Part shown: piece by piece, positions 6,765 through 15,741 of the stretch
Layout of the letters: every line of letters starts with the position of its first letter
How positions within the stretch are numbered: the first letter of the stretch is position 1
NCBI GenBank assembly: GCA_050247515.1
Contig: JBFWUB010000003.1
Span: forward strand, 124,001 to 188,000
DNA length: 64,000 nucleotides
Direction of reading: 5' to 3'
Source of the DNA: RAM1 sp050247515
GTDB lineage: Bacteria > Pseudomonadota > Gammaproteobacteria > Burkholderiales > Burkholderiaceae_C
Position numbers and translations under genes: made by a program
The notes under the pieces: generated by a model
Databases searched by the model: none
Told to the model about the DNA's origin: nothing
What the model saw: only the letters and a program-made list of their open reading frames with translations

Positions 6765-9620
6765 ATGCTGTACGACAAACTCAAGGGCGCCCGCTGGGCG
6801 CGGCGGGCTGCCTGGGTGGTGATGGGGGTGCTCGCGTTGTGGGCGCTGGCCTGGCTGGCCGTGCCGCCGCTGCTCAAGCGCGCGCTGGAGCAATCGGCCG
6901 CCTCGGCGCTGGGGCGTCCCGTGCAGGTGGGGCGGGTGGACTTCAGCCCCTGGTCGCTCGAACTGACCCTGCATGATTTGAGCGTCGCCCAGGCCGGCGG
7001 CGGCGCACCTCAGCTGCAGGTCCGCCGTATCTATATAGATGCGGAGTTGCAGTCCCTGCTGCGGCTGGCGCCGGTGGTGGACGCGGTTCAGGTGGACGCA
7101 CCGCAGCTGCGCATCGCTCACCTGGGGGCAGGGCGGTATGACGTTGACGATGTGCTTGCGCGCCTGAAAGCGCCTGCCGCCGCCGGGCCCACCGAGCCCG
7201 CGCGATTTGCACTGTACAACCTGCAAATTCGGGGCGGATCGGTAGACTATGCCGACGCCACGGTGCAGCGTACGCATACCTTGCGTGACTTGCGTCTGGG
7301 CGTGCCATTTCTGAGCAATCTGCCCTCGCACCGCGAGATCAAGGTCCAGCCCCGGCTGGCGTTCGTGCTCAACGGCAGCCGGTTTGACTCGGTGGCCGAG
7401 GGCACCCCCTTCACACAGACCCGAAAAACCGATGCCACCTTGCGCATGACGGGCCTGGACCTGGCGCCCTACCTGGGCTACCTGCCCGCCAGCTTGCCGG
7501 TGCGGCTGCAGGCTGCGCTGCTGGACGCCGATCTGCGCGTGGCGTTTGAGCAATCGCCGGCGCCCGCCGTCAGGCTCAGCGGCAGTCTGACGGCGCGCGG
7601 CGCGCGCCTGGCCACGGCCGACGCCGCGCCGCTGCTGGGGTTTGACGTCTTGAGGGTGCAGCTGGACGACGTGCGCCCGCTGGAGCGGGTGGTACGCATC
7701 CAGGCCGTAGAGTTTGCCGCCCCACGCCTGGAGATGCGCCGCAACGCCCAGGGCCGCCTGAACCTGGACATGGACATGGATAGGGGCGGGGGCGGGGGCG
7801 GGGGTGCAGGCGCGCCCCCCCAGCCCGCTACCGTCTCCGCCCCGCAGCCGGCCTGGAATGTATCGGTGCAGCGACTGGCCATCCGCGACGGCGTGGCCTC
7901 CCTGGATGACCGCTCCATCAGCCCGCGGGCGACGTTCACGTTGGCGGGGCTGACGCTGGACGCCGCCTCCGTGCAGTGGCCGCCGGTGCAACCCCTGCAA
8001 TTCAGCGGCTCGGCCTCATTGGTGTCGCGCCCGCCTCAGGCGTCGCTTGCGTTTGCCGGGCTGGCAACGGCCAGCGCCGCGACGGCCACCGTCACTGTCT
8101 CGCGGCTGGCGCTGGGCATGGCGGGCCCTTACCTGGCGCAGTACCTGCAGCCGGCGCTGGCCGGCAACCTGAACGCCAGCGCCAGCGTGCGCTGGCAGGC
8201 GGCGCAGCCGACTGGCGGTGCCGGTACGACGCAACTGCTCGTGTCCAGCCTGACGCTGGACGGCTTGAGCCTGGCCGATGCGGGCAGCGGCGCTGGCCAG
8301 GGTGTACTGGCTTCAGTGCGCCAACTGGCGCTGACGGATGCGCGCGTGGACCTGGCGCGCAGCACGGCCCACATCGGCAAGCTGGTGGTCGAGCAACCCC
8401 GCCTGGCAGCCAGCCGTGATGCCCTGGGCCGCTTCATGGCGCAAGACTGGCTCAAGCCCCAGCCCGCGCCCGAGGCGCCACCGGGCAACCCCTGGCGCCT
8501 GACGCTGGACAGTCTGGCCGTCAACGGCGGCGAGCTGGGCTGGCGCGACGCCGGCGCCGGCAAACCCGTGGCGCTGGACCTCAAGGCGGTGCAGCTGAGG
8601 GCGGCCAACCTTGCACTGCCTGCGCCGTTGCAGGACGGTGCCACCCCGGCCAAACCGGCCAGCCTGAACCTGTCAGCGCGCATGGCATCGGGCCAGGCGG
8701 AGCCCGGGCGCCTGAGCTACCAGGGCACGCTGGGGCTGGCACCGCTGCAGGTCCAGGGGGCAGTTGACGCTGCGGATATCCCGCTGCACGCGCTGGCACC
8801 GTACTTTGGCAATATTCTCAATCTGGAGCTGCTGCGCGCCGACGCCGCTTTCAAAGGAACGCTGCGCTACACCTCCGCGTCCGCCGGCCCGGCGCTGCAG
8901 CTGGCCGGCGACGCCGCGCTGGAAGACCTGCGCGCCAACAGCCTGCCTGGCCCAGGCACGGCGGGCTTCACGGCGGGCGAGGAACTGCTGGCCTGGACCG
9001 CGCTGAACCTGGGCGGGCTGGAGGTGTCCGTGGCGCCGGGCACCGCCACGGTGGCAAGCGTGCGCGAAACCGCGCTTAGCGACTTTTATGCCCGCCTGAT
9101 CATCAATGAGGCCGGCCGCATCAACCTGCAGGACCTGGGCCGCCAGGGTGGGGCGAACGCGGGGGGAACAGCCACCGTGACTCATGCAGCGGCGCCACCC
9201 ACCCCGCCGCCCGTCATCCGCATCGGCCCGGTCAGCCTGCTCAACGGCAAGGTGTTTTTCTCGGACCGCTTCATCAAGCCCAACTACTCGGCCAACCTCA
9301 GCGAGCTCACCGGCCGGCTTGGCGGCTTTTCGTCAACGCAGGCCAGCGGCGCGCCCGACATGGCCGACCTGGTGCTACGCGGCAAGGCCGAGGGCACGGC
9401 CGAGCTGGAGATCACCGGCAAGCTCAACCCGCTGGCCCAGCCGCTGGCGCTGGACATCCGCGGGCGCATGCGCGACCTGGAACTGCCGCCGCTGTCGCCG
9501 TACTCGGTGAAATACGCCGGCCACGGCATCCAGCGCGGCAAGCTCAGCATGGACGTGAACTATGTGGTGCGCCCGACGGGCAGCTCACCGCCAGCAACCG
9601 GCTGGTGCTCAACCAGCTGA
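6765..9620 (+). CDS. DUF748/AsmA-like envelope protein, N-terminal part before a frameshift
   Basis: This is 951 residues from the ATG at 6765; an alternative GTG at 6738 adds nine residues. One N-terminal membrane helix (about residues 14-35, WVVMGVLALWALAWLAVP) is followed by a very long periplasmic repeat-rich region of the DUF748/AsmA type. Related proteins (AsmA, YhdP) are long bridges linked to phospholipid transport or outer-membrane homeostasis. Near 9573 the frame departs from the family: YVVRP is followed by TGSS and a premature stop, whereas the +1-shifted frame reads DGQLTASNRLVLNQLSFGDK, as expected. A single missing C in the CCC run at 9572-9574 explains this. The middle carries a poly-Gly tract from a GGGGGC repeat (7783-7804). 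Confidence 0.85.
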   Translation: MLYDKLKGARWARRAAWVVMGVLALWALAWLAVPPLLKRALEQSAASALGRPVQVGRVDFSPWSLELTLHDLSVAQAGGGAPQLQVRRIYIDAELQSLLRLAPVVDAVQVDAPQLRIAHLGAGRYDVDDVLARLKAPAAAGPTEPARFALYNLQIRGGSVDYADATVQRTHTLRDLRLGVPFLSNLPSHREIKVQPRLAFVLNGSRFDSVAEGTPFTQTRKTDATLRMTGLDLAPYLGYLPASLPVRLQAALLDADLRVAFEQSPAPAVRLSGSLTARGARLATADAAPLLGFDVLRVQLDDVRPLERVVRIQAVEFAAPRLEMRRNAQGRLNLDMDMDRGGGGGGGAGAPPQPATVSAPQPAWNVSVQRLAIRDGVASLDDRSISPRATFTLAGLTLDAASVQWPPVQPLQFSGSASLVSRPPQASLAFAGLATASAATATVTVSRLALGMAGPYLAQYLQPALAGNLNASASVRWQAAQPTGGAGTTQLLVSSLTLDGLSLADAGSGAGQGVLASVRQLALTDARVDLARSTAHIGKLVVEQPRLAASRDALGRFMAQDWLKPQPAPEAPPGNPWRLTLDSLAVNGGELGWRDAGAGKPVALDLKAVQLRAANLALPAPLQDGATPAKPASLNLSARMASGQAEPGRLSYQGTLGLAPLQVQGAVDAADIPLHALAPYFGNILNLELLRADAAFKGTLRYTSASAGPALQLAGDAALEDLRANSLPGPGTAGFTAGEELLAWTALNLGGLEVSVAPGTATVASVRETALSDFYARLIINEAGRINLQDLGRQGGANAGGTATVTHAAAPPTPPPVIRIGPVSLLNGKVFFSDRFIKPNYSANLSELTGRLGGFSSTQASGAPDMADLVLRGKAEGTAELEITGKLNPLAQPLALDIRGRMRDLELPPLSPYSVKYAGHGIQRGKLSMDVNYVVRPTGSSPPATGWCSTS

Positions 9621-10396
9621 GCTTTGGCGACAAGGTGGACGGCGCCAGCACCAGCCTGCCGGTCAAGCTGGCGGTGGCGCTGCTGGCCGACCGCAATGGC
9701 GTGATTGACGTGGACCTGCCCATCAGCGGCTCGCTCAATGACCCGCAGTTCCGCCTGGCCCCGCTGATTTTCCGCGTGATCGTGAACCTGGTGATCAAGG
9801 CCGTGACCGCGCCGTTCAGCCTGCTGGCCGGCGCGCTGGGCGGGGCGGGCGAGGAACTCAGCATGGTGGCGTTTGCGCCAGGCTCCGCCGCGCTGGGCGC
9901 CGACGCCCGAGCCGGGCTGGACAAGGTGGCGCGCGCGCTGGCTGAACGCCCGGCGCTGCGCATGACAGTGGTAGGTACCGCCAGCCTGGACGCCGAGCGC
10001 GAGGCGCTCAAGCGTGAGAAGCTCGCCGGGCTGCTGCGCGCTGAAAAGCGCCGCATGGCCGGGCTGGCCGCCACGGCCGGGGTGACGCTGGAGCCGGGCG
10101 AAGAACCGGCGCTGCTGGCCGCCGTGTACCGCAGGGCCGACATCACCAAACCGCGCAACCTGATCGGCCTGGCCAAAGACCTGCCGCCGTCCGAGATGCG
10201 CGCGCTGCTGCTGGCGAATATTTCGGTGGACGAGGGTGCGGCGCAAGAGCTGGCCGTGCAGCGCGGCGTGGCCGTGCGCGACTACCTGGCCGGGCGCGAA
10301 CTGCCCGCCCAGCGGCTGTTCCTGGGGGCGGCCAAAGCCGTTGCGCCCGAGGCGAAATGGAGCCCGCGCGCCGAGCTGAACCTGGCAACACAGTAG
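9575..10396 (+). CDS. DUF748 protein, C-terminal part in the shifted frame
   Basis: This frame continues the previous gene after the frameshift. From about 9575 it reads DGQLTASNRLVLNQLSFGDK and runs to the stop at 10396 (about 273 residues; the first ATG in frame is at 9605). It holds the usual end of DUF748 proteins, including an OmpA-like segment (ELSMVAFAPGSAALGADARAGLDKVARAL) and the terminal RLFLGAAKAV. There is no ribosome site of its own, so it is most likely part of one gene of about 1,210 codons, broken either by a real mutation or by a homopolymer sequencing error. Confidence 0.8.
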   Translation, partial: DGQLTASNRLVLNQLSFGDKVDGASTSLPVKLAVALLADRNGVIDVDLPISGSLNDPQFRLAPLIFRVIVNLVIKAVTAPFSLLAGALGGAGEELSMVAFAPGSAALGADARAGLDKVARALAERPALRMTVVGTASLDAEREALKREKLAGLLRAEKRRMAGLAATAGVTLEPGEEPALLAAVYRRADITKPRNLIGLAKDLPPSEMRALLLANISVDEGAAQELAVQRGVAVRDYLAGRELPAQRLFLGAAKAVAPEAKWSPRAELNLATQ

Positions 10397-10417
10397 GCCG
10401 GCCGATAAACAGCGAAA

Positions 10418-13213
10418 ATGGCGGCTTCGCCGTTTGACGGCCTGATTTCTCAAGAAACCCCTGCAGTGACCCAAGCCAGCCCCAAAACCACCGATACCCA
10501 AGCACTTGACGCCCTGACCGGCGGCGCGTTTTCAGCGCCCACCTCGGGCGAGCGCGCCGCCCGCGTGCGCGACTGGCTGGCCACGAACCCGACGCCCGAA
10601 CAGATGCAGGACGTCTACAAGGACCTGAGCGCGCGTGACAAGGGCGCGGCCAGGCTGCTGCGTGAAAAGCTGGACGACATCCGCCGCAGCAAGGGCCAGG
10701 AAGCCATTGCCGCGGAATGGGCTGACAAGGCACAGGCCCTGCTGGCCCTGACCAAGGTGAACATCGCCGACGCCATGGCCTGGCAGCGCGACGCCGCCAA
10801 GGCCGGCGCGCCGCTGTCCAGGGAGCCGCTGGCCGGGCTGAAGGCGCAGCTGGCCGAACGCGTCAAGGGCATTGAAGACCTGCAGCACCGCGTGCAGGTG
10901 CAGCGCGAGGCCGCCGTCCTGCTGGCCCAGCGCATTGAAATCCTTTCCACCAAATCCTGGCGCGATGCCCAGACCGCTGCTGAATCGCTGCGCAATGACG
11001 TGCCCGCCTGGCAGGCCCAGGCCGACGCCTTGCAGGCCGACGCGAACTGGGCCAGCCTGGACGGCAAGTTCCCGTCGTTGCTGGAGGCTTCGCGCACGCA
11101 GCTGCAGGTGGTGTGGGACGCGTTCCAGAGCGCGCTGGGCCAGGCTGCTGCGGCCGCGGATGACGCCGCCGCGCCGCTGCCGCCGGTGCCTGTGTGGGCC
11201 GACGAGCTGCGCGTGGCGCGAGGCGGGCAGGCCGAGGCACCCGCGCCGCGCCCGGCCCGCCCCAAGGTGGATCCGGAACTGCGCGCCAGGGCCACCCAGG
11301 CCGTGCGCGCGGTGCTGCAGACGCTGGAAAAGGAAATCGCCGAAGGCCATGGCAAGGCCAGTGCCGGTGCGGCCGCCGCGCTGCGCAATGCCCTCAAGGA
11401 CAACGGCAAGCTGATCGACGACAAACTGGAAAACCAGGCGCATGCCGCGCTGGCCGCCGCCGGCGAACTGGAAGGCTGGCAGCGCTGGCGCGCCGACCAG
11501 CTGCGCCAGGAACTCGTGGCCAAGGCAGAAGGGCTGTTTGAAAAGCCGGTGAACACGCCCGTGGCTGAAGGTGAAGAGCCCGCCGCGCCTGTCGCGCCCA
11601 AGCCGCGGTTTGGCGGGCGCAAGATGCAGGAAACCCTGCGCGCCCTGCGCGAGCAGTGGAAGCAGACCGACCAGGGCGGCGTGCCCAACCACGCGTTGTG
11701 GAAGCGCTTTGACGAGGCCTGCAACGAGGCCTACAAGGTGGTGGAGGTGTGGCTGGACAAGGTCAAGTCCGAGGCCGCCGGGCACAAGGCCCAGCGCCTG
11801 GCGCTGATCGAGGAACTCAAGGCCTGGGCCGCCGACAACACCACGGCCAGGGGCGGCGACTGGAAGGGCTTCAACCGCATCCTGCACCAGTTCAGCGACC
11901 GCTGGCGTGACGCCGGCCACCTGAGCGAAAAGGCTTATGCCGAGCTGCAGCCCGTGTGGAAGGACGCCTTCAAGGCCGCATTGGCCCCGCTGGAGGCCGT
12001 GCAGAAGGCCAGCCTGGAGCGCCGCCACGCCATGATTGAAGAGGCCAAGGTGCTGGGCGCCGCGCCCGTGATGCGCATTGACGCCGTGAAGGCCCTGCAG
12101 CAGCGCTGGCAGGCCGAGGCACAGACCGTGCCGCTGGACCGCAAGCACGAACAGAAACTGTGGGACGCTTTCCGCAAGCCGATTGACGACGCCTTCAACC
12201 GCAAGGGCGCAGACCGCGATCGCGCCGCCGCCGCCCTGAGCGAGCGCGACCGTGCCGTGCTCGATGCATCCAGGGCGCTGGAGGCCGCCAACGCCACCGG
12301 CGACGCACAGAAGATCCGTACCGCCATGGCCGCGCTGGACGCCGCCCTTCGCGGGCAGGCCCAGGCCGCCGCCGAAGTGGCCAGCCAGGACAAGGCCGCG
12401 AAAGAACACAAGCAGGCCATGGCCGATGCCGCACCCGCTGCGACCGATGAAGCGGCTGGTGACCGGGCTGGCGAGACGGCCACGGATGGCACGCAGGCGG
12501 GCGCAGCGCAGGAACCCGCCGAAGCCGTTGCCCCGGCGCCCAAGCCGGCCCCCAAGCCCGTGGTGGCCATGCGCGGCGACGACCGCCCCGGCATGAAAAA
12601 GGCCGAGCCTGCGCCAGCAGGTCGTGGCGGCAAGTTTGGCGACCGCAAGGGCGCGCCCGGTGGTGGCCGTGGCGGCATGGACAACAAGTTTGAGCCGCGC
12701 CGCGACGACCGGGGCGGGCGCTTTGGCGACCGCGCCGAGCGTGAGGACCGCGGCCCGCGCCTGGGCGATGTGGCCTTTCGCGCCCAGCGTGACGCGCTGG
12801 AGCATGCGCAGATGGCCCTGAAGAAGCTGGCCGCGCAGGCCCATGGCGAGGCATTGACCCAATTGCTGTCCGCCTGGGAGCAGCGCGCCGCCGACCAGGT
12901 GCCGGCGCAGCAGGAACTGGGCCGCGCTGTAGCGTCAGGTGTGCGCGGGGCCTGGGTTCAGGCCCTGGGCGCCGCACCGGCCGGCGACGCGTCAGAAGCG
13001 CTGCTGCGCCTGGAAATGGCCGCCGAGGTACCGACACCCGCCGAGCACATCAATGCCCGTCGCGCGCTGCAGCTTCAGCTGCTCACGCGCCGCAACGACC
13101 CTTCGCCCGCGCAGACCTGGGGGCAGGACACGGCACGGGTGCTGGCCAGCGCCCACGACCCCCAGGCCGCGCGCCGGCTGCAGAACGTGTTGAAGACGCT
13201 GCTGCGCGGATAA
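10418..13213 (+). CDS. DUF349 domain protein with disordered RGG-rich region
   Basis: The protein has 931 residues with repeated DUF349 helical units, for example LREQWKQTDQG...LWKRFDEACNEAY (around residues 407-440) and further LxxxW units to about residue 600. It is Ala/Lys/Glu-rich and largely helical, with no membrane segment, so cytoplasmic. After a low-complexity Ala/Pro stretch comes a glycine/arginine region (about residues 718-785: GRGGKFGDRKG, GGGRGGMDNKF, DDRGGRFGDR) resembling RNA-binding RGG boxes. A helical C-terminal domain follows. The molecular role of DUF349 proteins is not established. The ATG at 10418 has no clear ribosome site; an in-frame GTG at 10466 is an alternative start. 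Confidence 0.85.
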   Translation: MAASPFDGLISQETPAVTQASPKTTDTQALDALTGGAFSAPTSGERAARVRDWLATNPTPEQMQDVYKDLSARDKGAARLLREKLDDIRRSKGQEAIAAEWADKAQALLALTKVNIADAMAWQRDAAKAGAPLSREPLAGLKAQLAERVKGIEDLQHRVQVQREAAVLLAQRIEILSTKSWRDAQTAAESLRNDVPAWQAQADALQADANWASLDGKFPSLLEASRTQLQVVWDAFQSALGQAAAAADDAAAPLPPVPVWADELRVARGGQAEAPAPRPARPKVDPELRARATQAVRAVLQTLEKEIAEGHGKASAGAAAALRNALKDNGKLIDDKLENQAHAALAAAGELEGWQRWRADQLRQELVAKAEGLFEKPVNTPVAEGEEPAAPVAPKPRFGGRKMQETLRALREQWKQTDQGGVPNHALWKRFDEACNEAYKVVEVWLDKVKSEAAGHKAQRLALIEELKAWAADNTTARGGDWKGFNRILHQFSDRWRDAGHLSEKAYAELQPVWKDAFKAALAPLEAVQKASLERRHAMIEEAKVLGAAPVMRIDAVKALQQRWQAEAQTVPLDRKHEQKLWDAFRKPIDDAFNRKGADRDRAAAALSERDRAVLDASRALEAANATGDAQKIRTAMAALDAALRGQAQAAAEVASQDKAAKEHKQAMADAAPAATDEAAGDRAGETATDGTQAGAAQEPAEAVAPAPKPAPKPVVAMRGDDRPGMKKAEPAPAGRGGKFGDRKGAPGGGRGGMDNKFEPRRDDRGGRFGDRAEREDRGPRLGDVAFRAQRDALEHAQMALKKLAAQAHGEALTQLLSAWEQRAADQVPAQQELGRAVASGVRGAWVQALGAAPAGDASEALLRLEMAAEVPTPAEHINARRALQLQLLTRRNDPSPAQTWGQDTARVLASAHDPQAARRLQNVLKTLLRG

Positions 13214-13228
13214 GGCGCAAAGCGGCGT

Positions 13229-14110
13229 TCAGCTCGGTGTTTCAGGGGCCTTCTTGAACGCCGAGCCGTCGAACGACACAAACGATTCGACTTCGAACGG
13301 CGCGGACACCTCACGCGCGAATGCGGCCAGGTTGTTGCGCGTGGTCGCCCAGTTGTCGGTCTCCGCGCATTCCTTGTAGTAGCAGTAATGCTCGCAGTTC
13401 AGGTGCTTGGTGGTCATGGCATAGACACCCTGGCCCGCGGTGGCCGCTTCCAGTGACGCAAGCTGGCGGGCTTCCAGGGCCACCTGGCTGCCAAAGAAGG
13501 TGGTGTACTGGTTCTTGAAGCGGGCGATTTCGGTGTTCTGCGTCGCGCACCAGGCCACGGTTTCGTTCAGTGCCTCGATCAGTACATGGCAGGCCTGGTC
13601 CAGCTTGTCAAAGCGTCGTTCGGCCTGGGCCACTGCCTCGGCCATCTCCAGGTAGGCATGGCAAGGCTTCTGGCCGTCGGTCTTGCTTTGCAGCAGCGCA
13701 TCAAAGCCGGAGGCCTTGGTGTTCAGCTCGGTGATGGCGTCCTTGAGCTTCCATCGGTAGCGGTCCAGGTTCTCGATGCTCAAGTCCTTGAGCGCGAACT
13801 TGACCTTGTCCTCCGCGTTCTGCGCCCTGGTGGCCTCGCCCAGCCGCTTGGAGCGGTGGTAGCCGCGCACCTTGCCTTCAATGGCCTTTTCCGCCGCGCC
13901 CAGCAGGTCGCCAATGATGGGGATGGGGATCAGCTTGAACGCCGAACGCACGCCCATGGCCACCACGGACAGGCCCTTGGAGGCGAACGAGCCCTTGCTG
14001 CTCAGCGCGCTGCGCAGCGAATGGAACTTGGCGGAGTTCTTGATGCGCGAGCCAATGCCCTTGTTGTCCACCCGCTGGCGCGCAAACACAAAGATGTCGA
14101 TGACCGGCAT
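13229..14110 (-). CDS. hypothetical protein with Cys-rich C-terminal motif
   Basis: I do not recognise this 293-residue protein. A good ribosome site (AAAGGAAAA) precedes the ATG at 14110. The N-terminal third is basic and contains a Gly/Ile/Leu-rich moderately hydrophobic stretch (about residues 44-75: GLSVVAMGVRSAFKLIPIPI, then IGDLLGAAEKAIEG). It is not a classical signal peptide because it starts too far in. The middle (about 80-200) is charged and helical. Near residues 250-262 lies HLNCEHYCYYKEC, a His/Cys cluster that could bind metal or form disulfides. The gene is convergent with the DUF349 gene and precedes no obvious partner. It could be a secreted effector or stress protein; there is no basis to choose. 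Confidence 0.7.
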   Translation of the reverse strand: MPVIDIFVFARQRVDNKGIGSRIKNSAKFHSLRSALSSKGSFASKGLSVVAMGVRSAFKLIPIPIIGDLLGAAEKAIEGKVRGYHRSKRLGEATRAQNAEDKVKFALKDLSIENLDRYRWKLKDAITELNTKASGFDALLQSKTDGQKPCHAYLEMAEAVAQAERRFDKLDQACHVLIEALNETVAWCATQNTEIARFKNQYTTFFGSQVALEARQLASLEAATAGQGVYAMTTKHLNCEHYCYYKECAETDNWATTRNNLAAFAREVSAPFEVESFVSFDGSAFKKAPETPS

Positions 14111-14208
14111 GGTGGTTTTCCTTTCGCAGCAAGAATGATCCCGTGCGATTGTTGCAAGCCCCCATGAATTGGCAACCGGATTTCGCCTTGAGGCGCCGTC
14201 GTGAGCAC

Positions 14209-14970
14209 TTAGGTTTTCAACGGCTTGAAGAAGCTGTCCAGCAAACGCAACAGCGCGCCATGGTCGGCGCCAAACCGCGCCCGGTTGACGAAGTAAGCCT
14301 CGCTGGCCACCGCGAAAAATTCGTCAATTGACTGCGCGCCATACGGGTCCAGCCAGGGCGGCTCGCCGCCAAAGCGCTCGGCAATGATGACCTGCTCGCG
14401 AAACGCGTCGTACTGCGCCTGCATCACCGCCAGCCAGTCCCGCCGGGCCTGGGCAGACGGCAGCGGCGGGCAGCCATCGGGCGTGCCGTCGCGCATGTCC
14501 AGCTTGTGCACGAACTCATGGATCACCACGTTGTAGCCCTCGCGCGCGGAGCCGCCCGCGCCCGCCACGTCGCGCCAGCTCAGCATCACCGGGCCGCCCT
14601 CCATGGCTTCGCCGGCCAGCACTTCGTCGTAGTGGTGCACCACGCCGGCGTCGTCCACGAATTCGCGCCGGGCCAGCACTTCGTCAGGGTGCACCACGAT
14701 GCCCACGAAATCGTCATACCAGGCCAGGCCCAGGTGGAGCACCGGCAGCACCGCCTGGGCCGCGATGTCCACCGCAACCTCATCGGTGATCGCAAAGCCC
14801 TGGGCGCCATGAAATTCCTTGGTGGCCAGGAAACCCGCCGTCAGCGCCCGCAGCTGCGTCAGCTCGGCAGCCGGCCGCTCGCCGAGGAACGGGTATCGCG
14901 CCAGCGTGCCTTGCCACAGCGCGTCAGGGATGGGGCGGGGCGCGTGGCGCCGGCGCAGCCAGCCGAACAT
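14209..14970 (-). CDS. mtfA: MtfA-type zinc metallopeptidase (M90)
   Basis: The product has 253 residues starting at the ATG at 14970, which overlaps the lpxH stop (TGATG). The zinc-binding motif HEFVH lies at about residues 151-155, inside NVVIHEFVHKLDMRDG, close to the position known for E. coli MtfA. The downstream segment SIDEFFAVASEAYF supplies the remaining conserved acidic residues. MtfA is a cytoplasmic peptidase that in E. coli binds the glucose regulator Mlc; in beta-proteobacteria without that circuit its target is unclear. A longer in-frame extension upstream to 15153 lies within lpxH and is low-complexity Arg/Ala, so I rejected it. Confidence 0.9.
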   Translation of the reverse strand: MFGWLRRRHAPRPIPDALWQGTLARYPFLGERPAAELTQLRALTAGFLATKEFHGAQGFAITDEVAVDIAAQAVLPVLHLGLAWYDDFVGIVVHPDEVLARREFVDDAGVVHHYDEVLAGEAMEGGPVMLSWRDVAGAGGSAREGYNVVIHEFVHKLDMRDGTPDGCPPLPSAQARRDWLAVMQAQYDAFREQVIIAERFGGEPPWLDPYGAQSIDEFFAVASEAYFVNRARFGADHGALLRLLDSFFKPLKT

Positions 14971-15740
14971 CAGGTCAGTGCCAGACGGTGCAGGCCGCCG
15001 CCGTCCAGGCGCAGCACCTGCAGGCGCGGCGGCTGCGCGGCGGCGTCCCAGTCGCTGAGCACCACGCGCTGCAGGCCACCGCCCAGGTCGTGTGCCGCGG
15101 GCTTGTGCGTGTGACCGTGGATCATCACGCCGGCCTGCGCGGCGCCAAGCCATTCACGCGCGGCCGCTGCGTCCACGTCGGCATAGTCGCTGGCGCTGCG
15201 CTTGCGTGATTCACTGGCCTCGCGCAGGCCACGGGCCACCGCCTGACGGTGCGCCAGCGGCTGCGCCAGAAACGCCTGCTGCCACTGCGGCGTGCGCACC
15301 TGCGCACGAAAGGCCATGTAGTCGTGGTCGTCCAGGCACAAGGCGTCGCCGTGGGTCAGCACGAACCGCTGGCGATTGAAGGCGAGCACGGTCGGGTCGT
15401 GCAGCAGCGTGGCGCCCGCCGCGGCCATCAGGCCTACGCCCGCCAGGAAGTCGCGGTTGCCATGCATGAAGAAGACGGGCAGGCGCTGTGATGTGGCGCG
15501 CATGACGGCCGCGCACCCGGCCTCAAAGCCGGGCAGGGTGAGCACATCGTCGCCCACCCAGACCTCGAACAGGTCACCCAGGATGAAAACCGCGTTGGCC
15601 GGCGTGGCTGCCATGTAGCTGCGCCATGCCTCGAACGTGGCAGGCTCGCACGCCTGCAAATGCAGGTCGGAGATGAAATCGACCGTGCGCCAGGTCGCGG
15701 GGGCATCAAGCCCGGCGAACCGCGGCACGGTGGGGGCCAT
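14970..15740 (-). CDS. lpxH: UDP-2,3-diacylglucosamine diphosphatase LpxH
   Basis: The protein has 256 residues with the calcineurin-like metallophosphoesterase motifs of LpxH: DFISDLHL (about 21-28), FILGDLFEVWVGDD, FMHGNRDF, LTHGD and VMIHGHTHKPA. LpxH hydrolyses UDP-2,3-diacylglucosamine to lipid X and UMP at the inner membrane, a step of lipid A synthesis. It lies immediately downstream of a cytoplasmic cyclophilin gene (1 bp gap) and overlaps mtfA. Length is slightly above the family norm of about 240 because of a short N-terminal extension. Confidence 0.95.
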   Translation of the reverse strand: MAPTVPRFAGLDAPATWRTVDFISDLHLQACEPATFEAWRSYMAATPANAVFILGDLFEVWVGDDVLTLPGFEAGCAAVMRATSQRLPVFFMHGNRDFLAGVGLMAAAGATLLHDPTVLAFNRQRFVLTHGDALCLDDHDYMAFRAQVRTPQWQQAFLAQPLAHRQAVARGLREASESRKRSASDYADVDAAAAREWLGAAQAGVMIHGHTHKPAAHDLGGGLQRVVLSDWDAAAQPPRLQVLRLDGGGLHRLALT

Positions 15741-15741
15741 C

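Noticed and set aside
10532..12862. 776-codon minus-strand open frame opposite the DUF349 gene
   Set aside because: It has no ribosome site or domain, and composition follows from the third-position GC of the real gene.
14970..15153. N-terminal extension of mtfA upstream of 14970
   Set aside because: It lies wholly inside lpxH, is Arg/Ala/Pro low complexity, and the start at 14970 is coupled to the lpxH stop.
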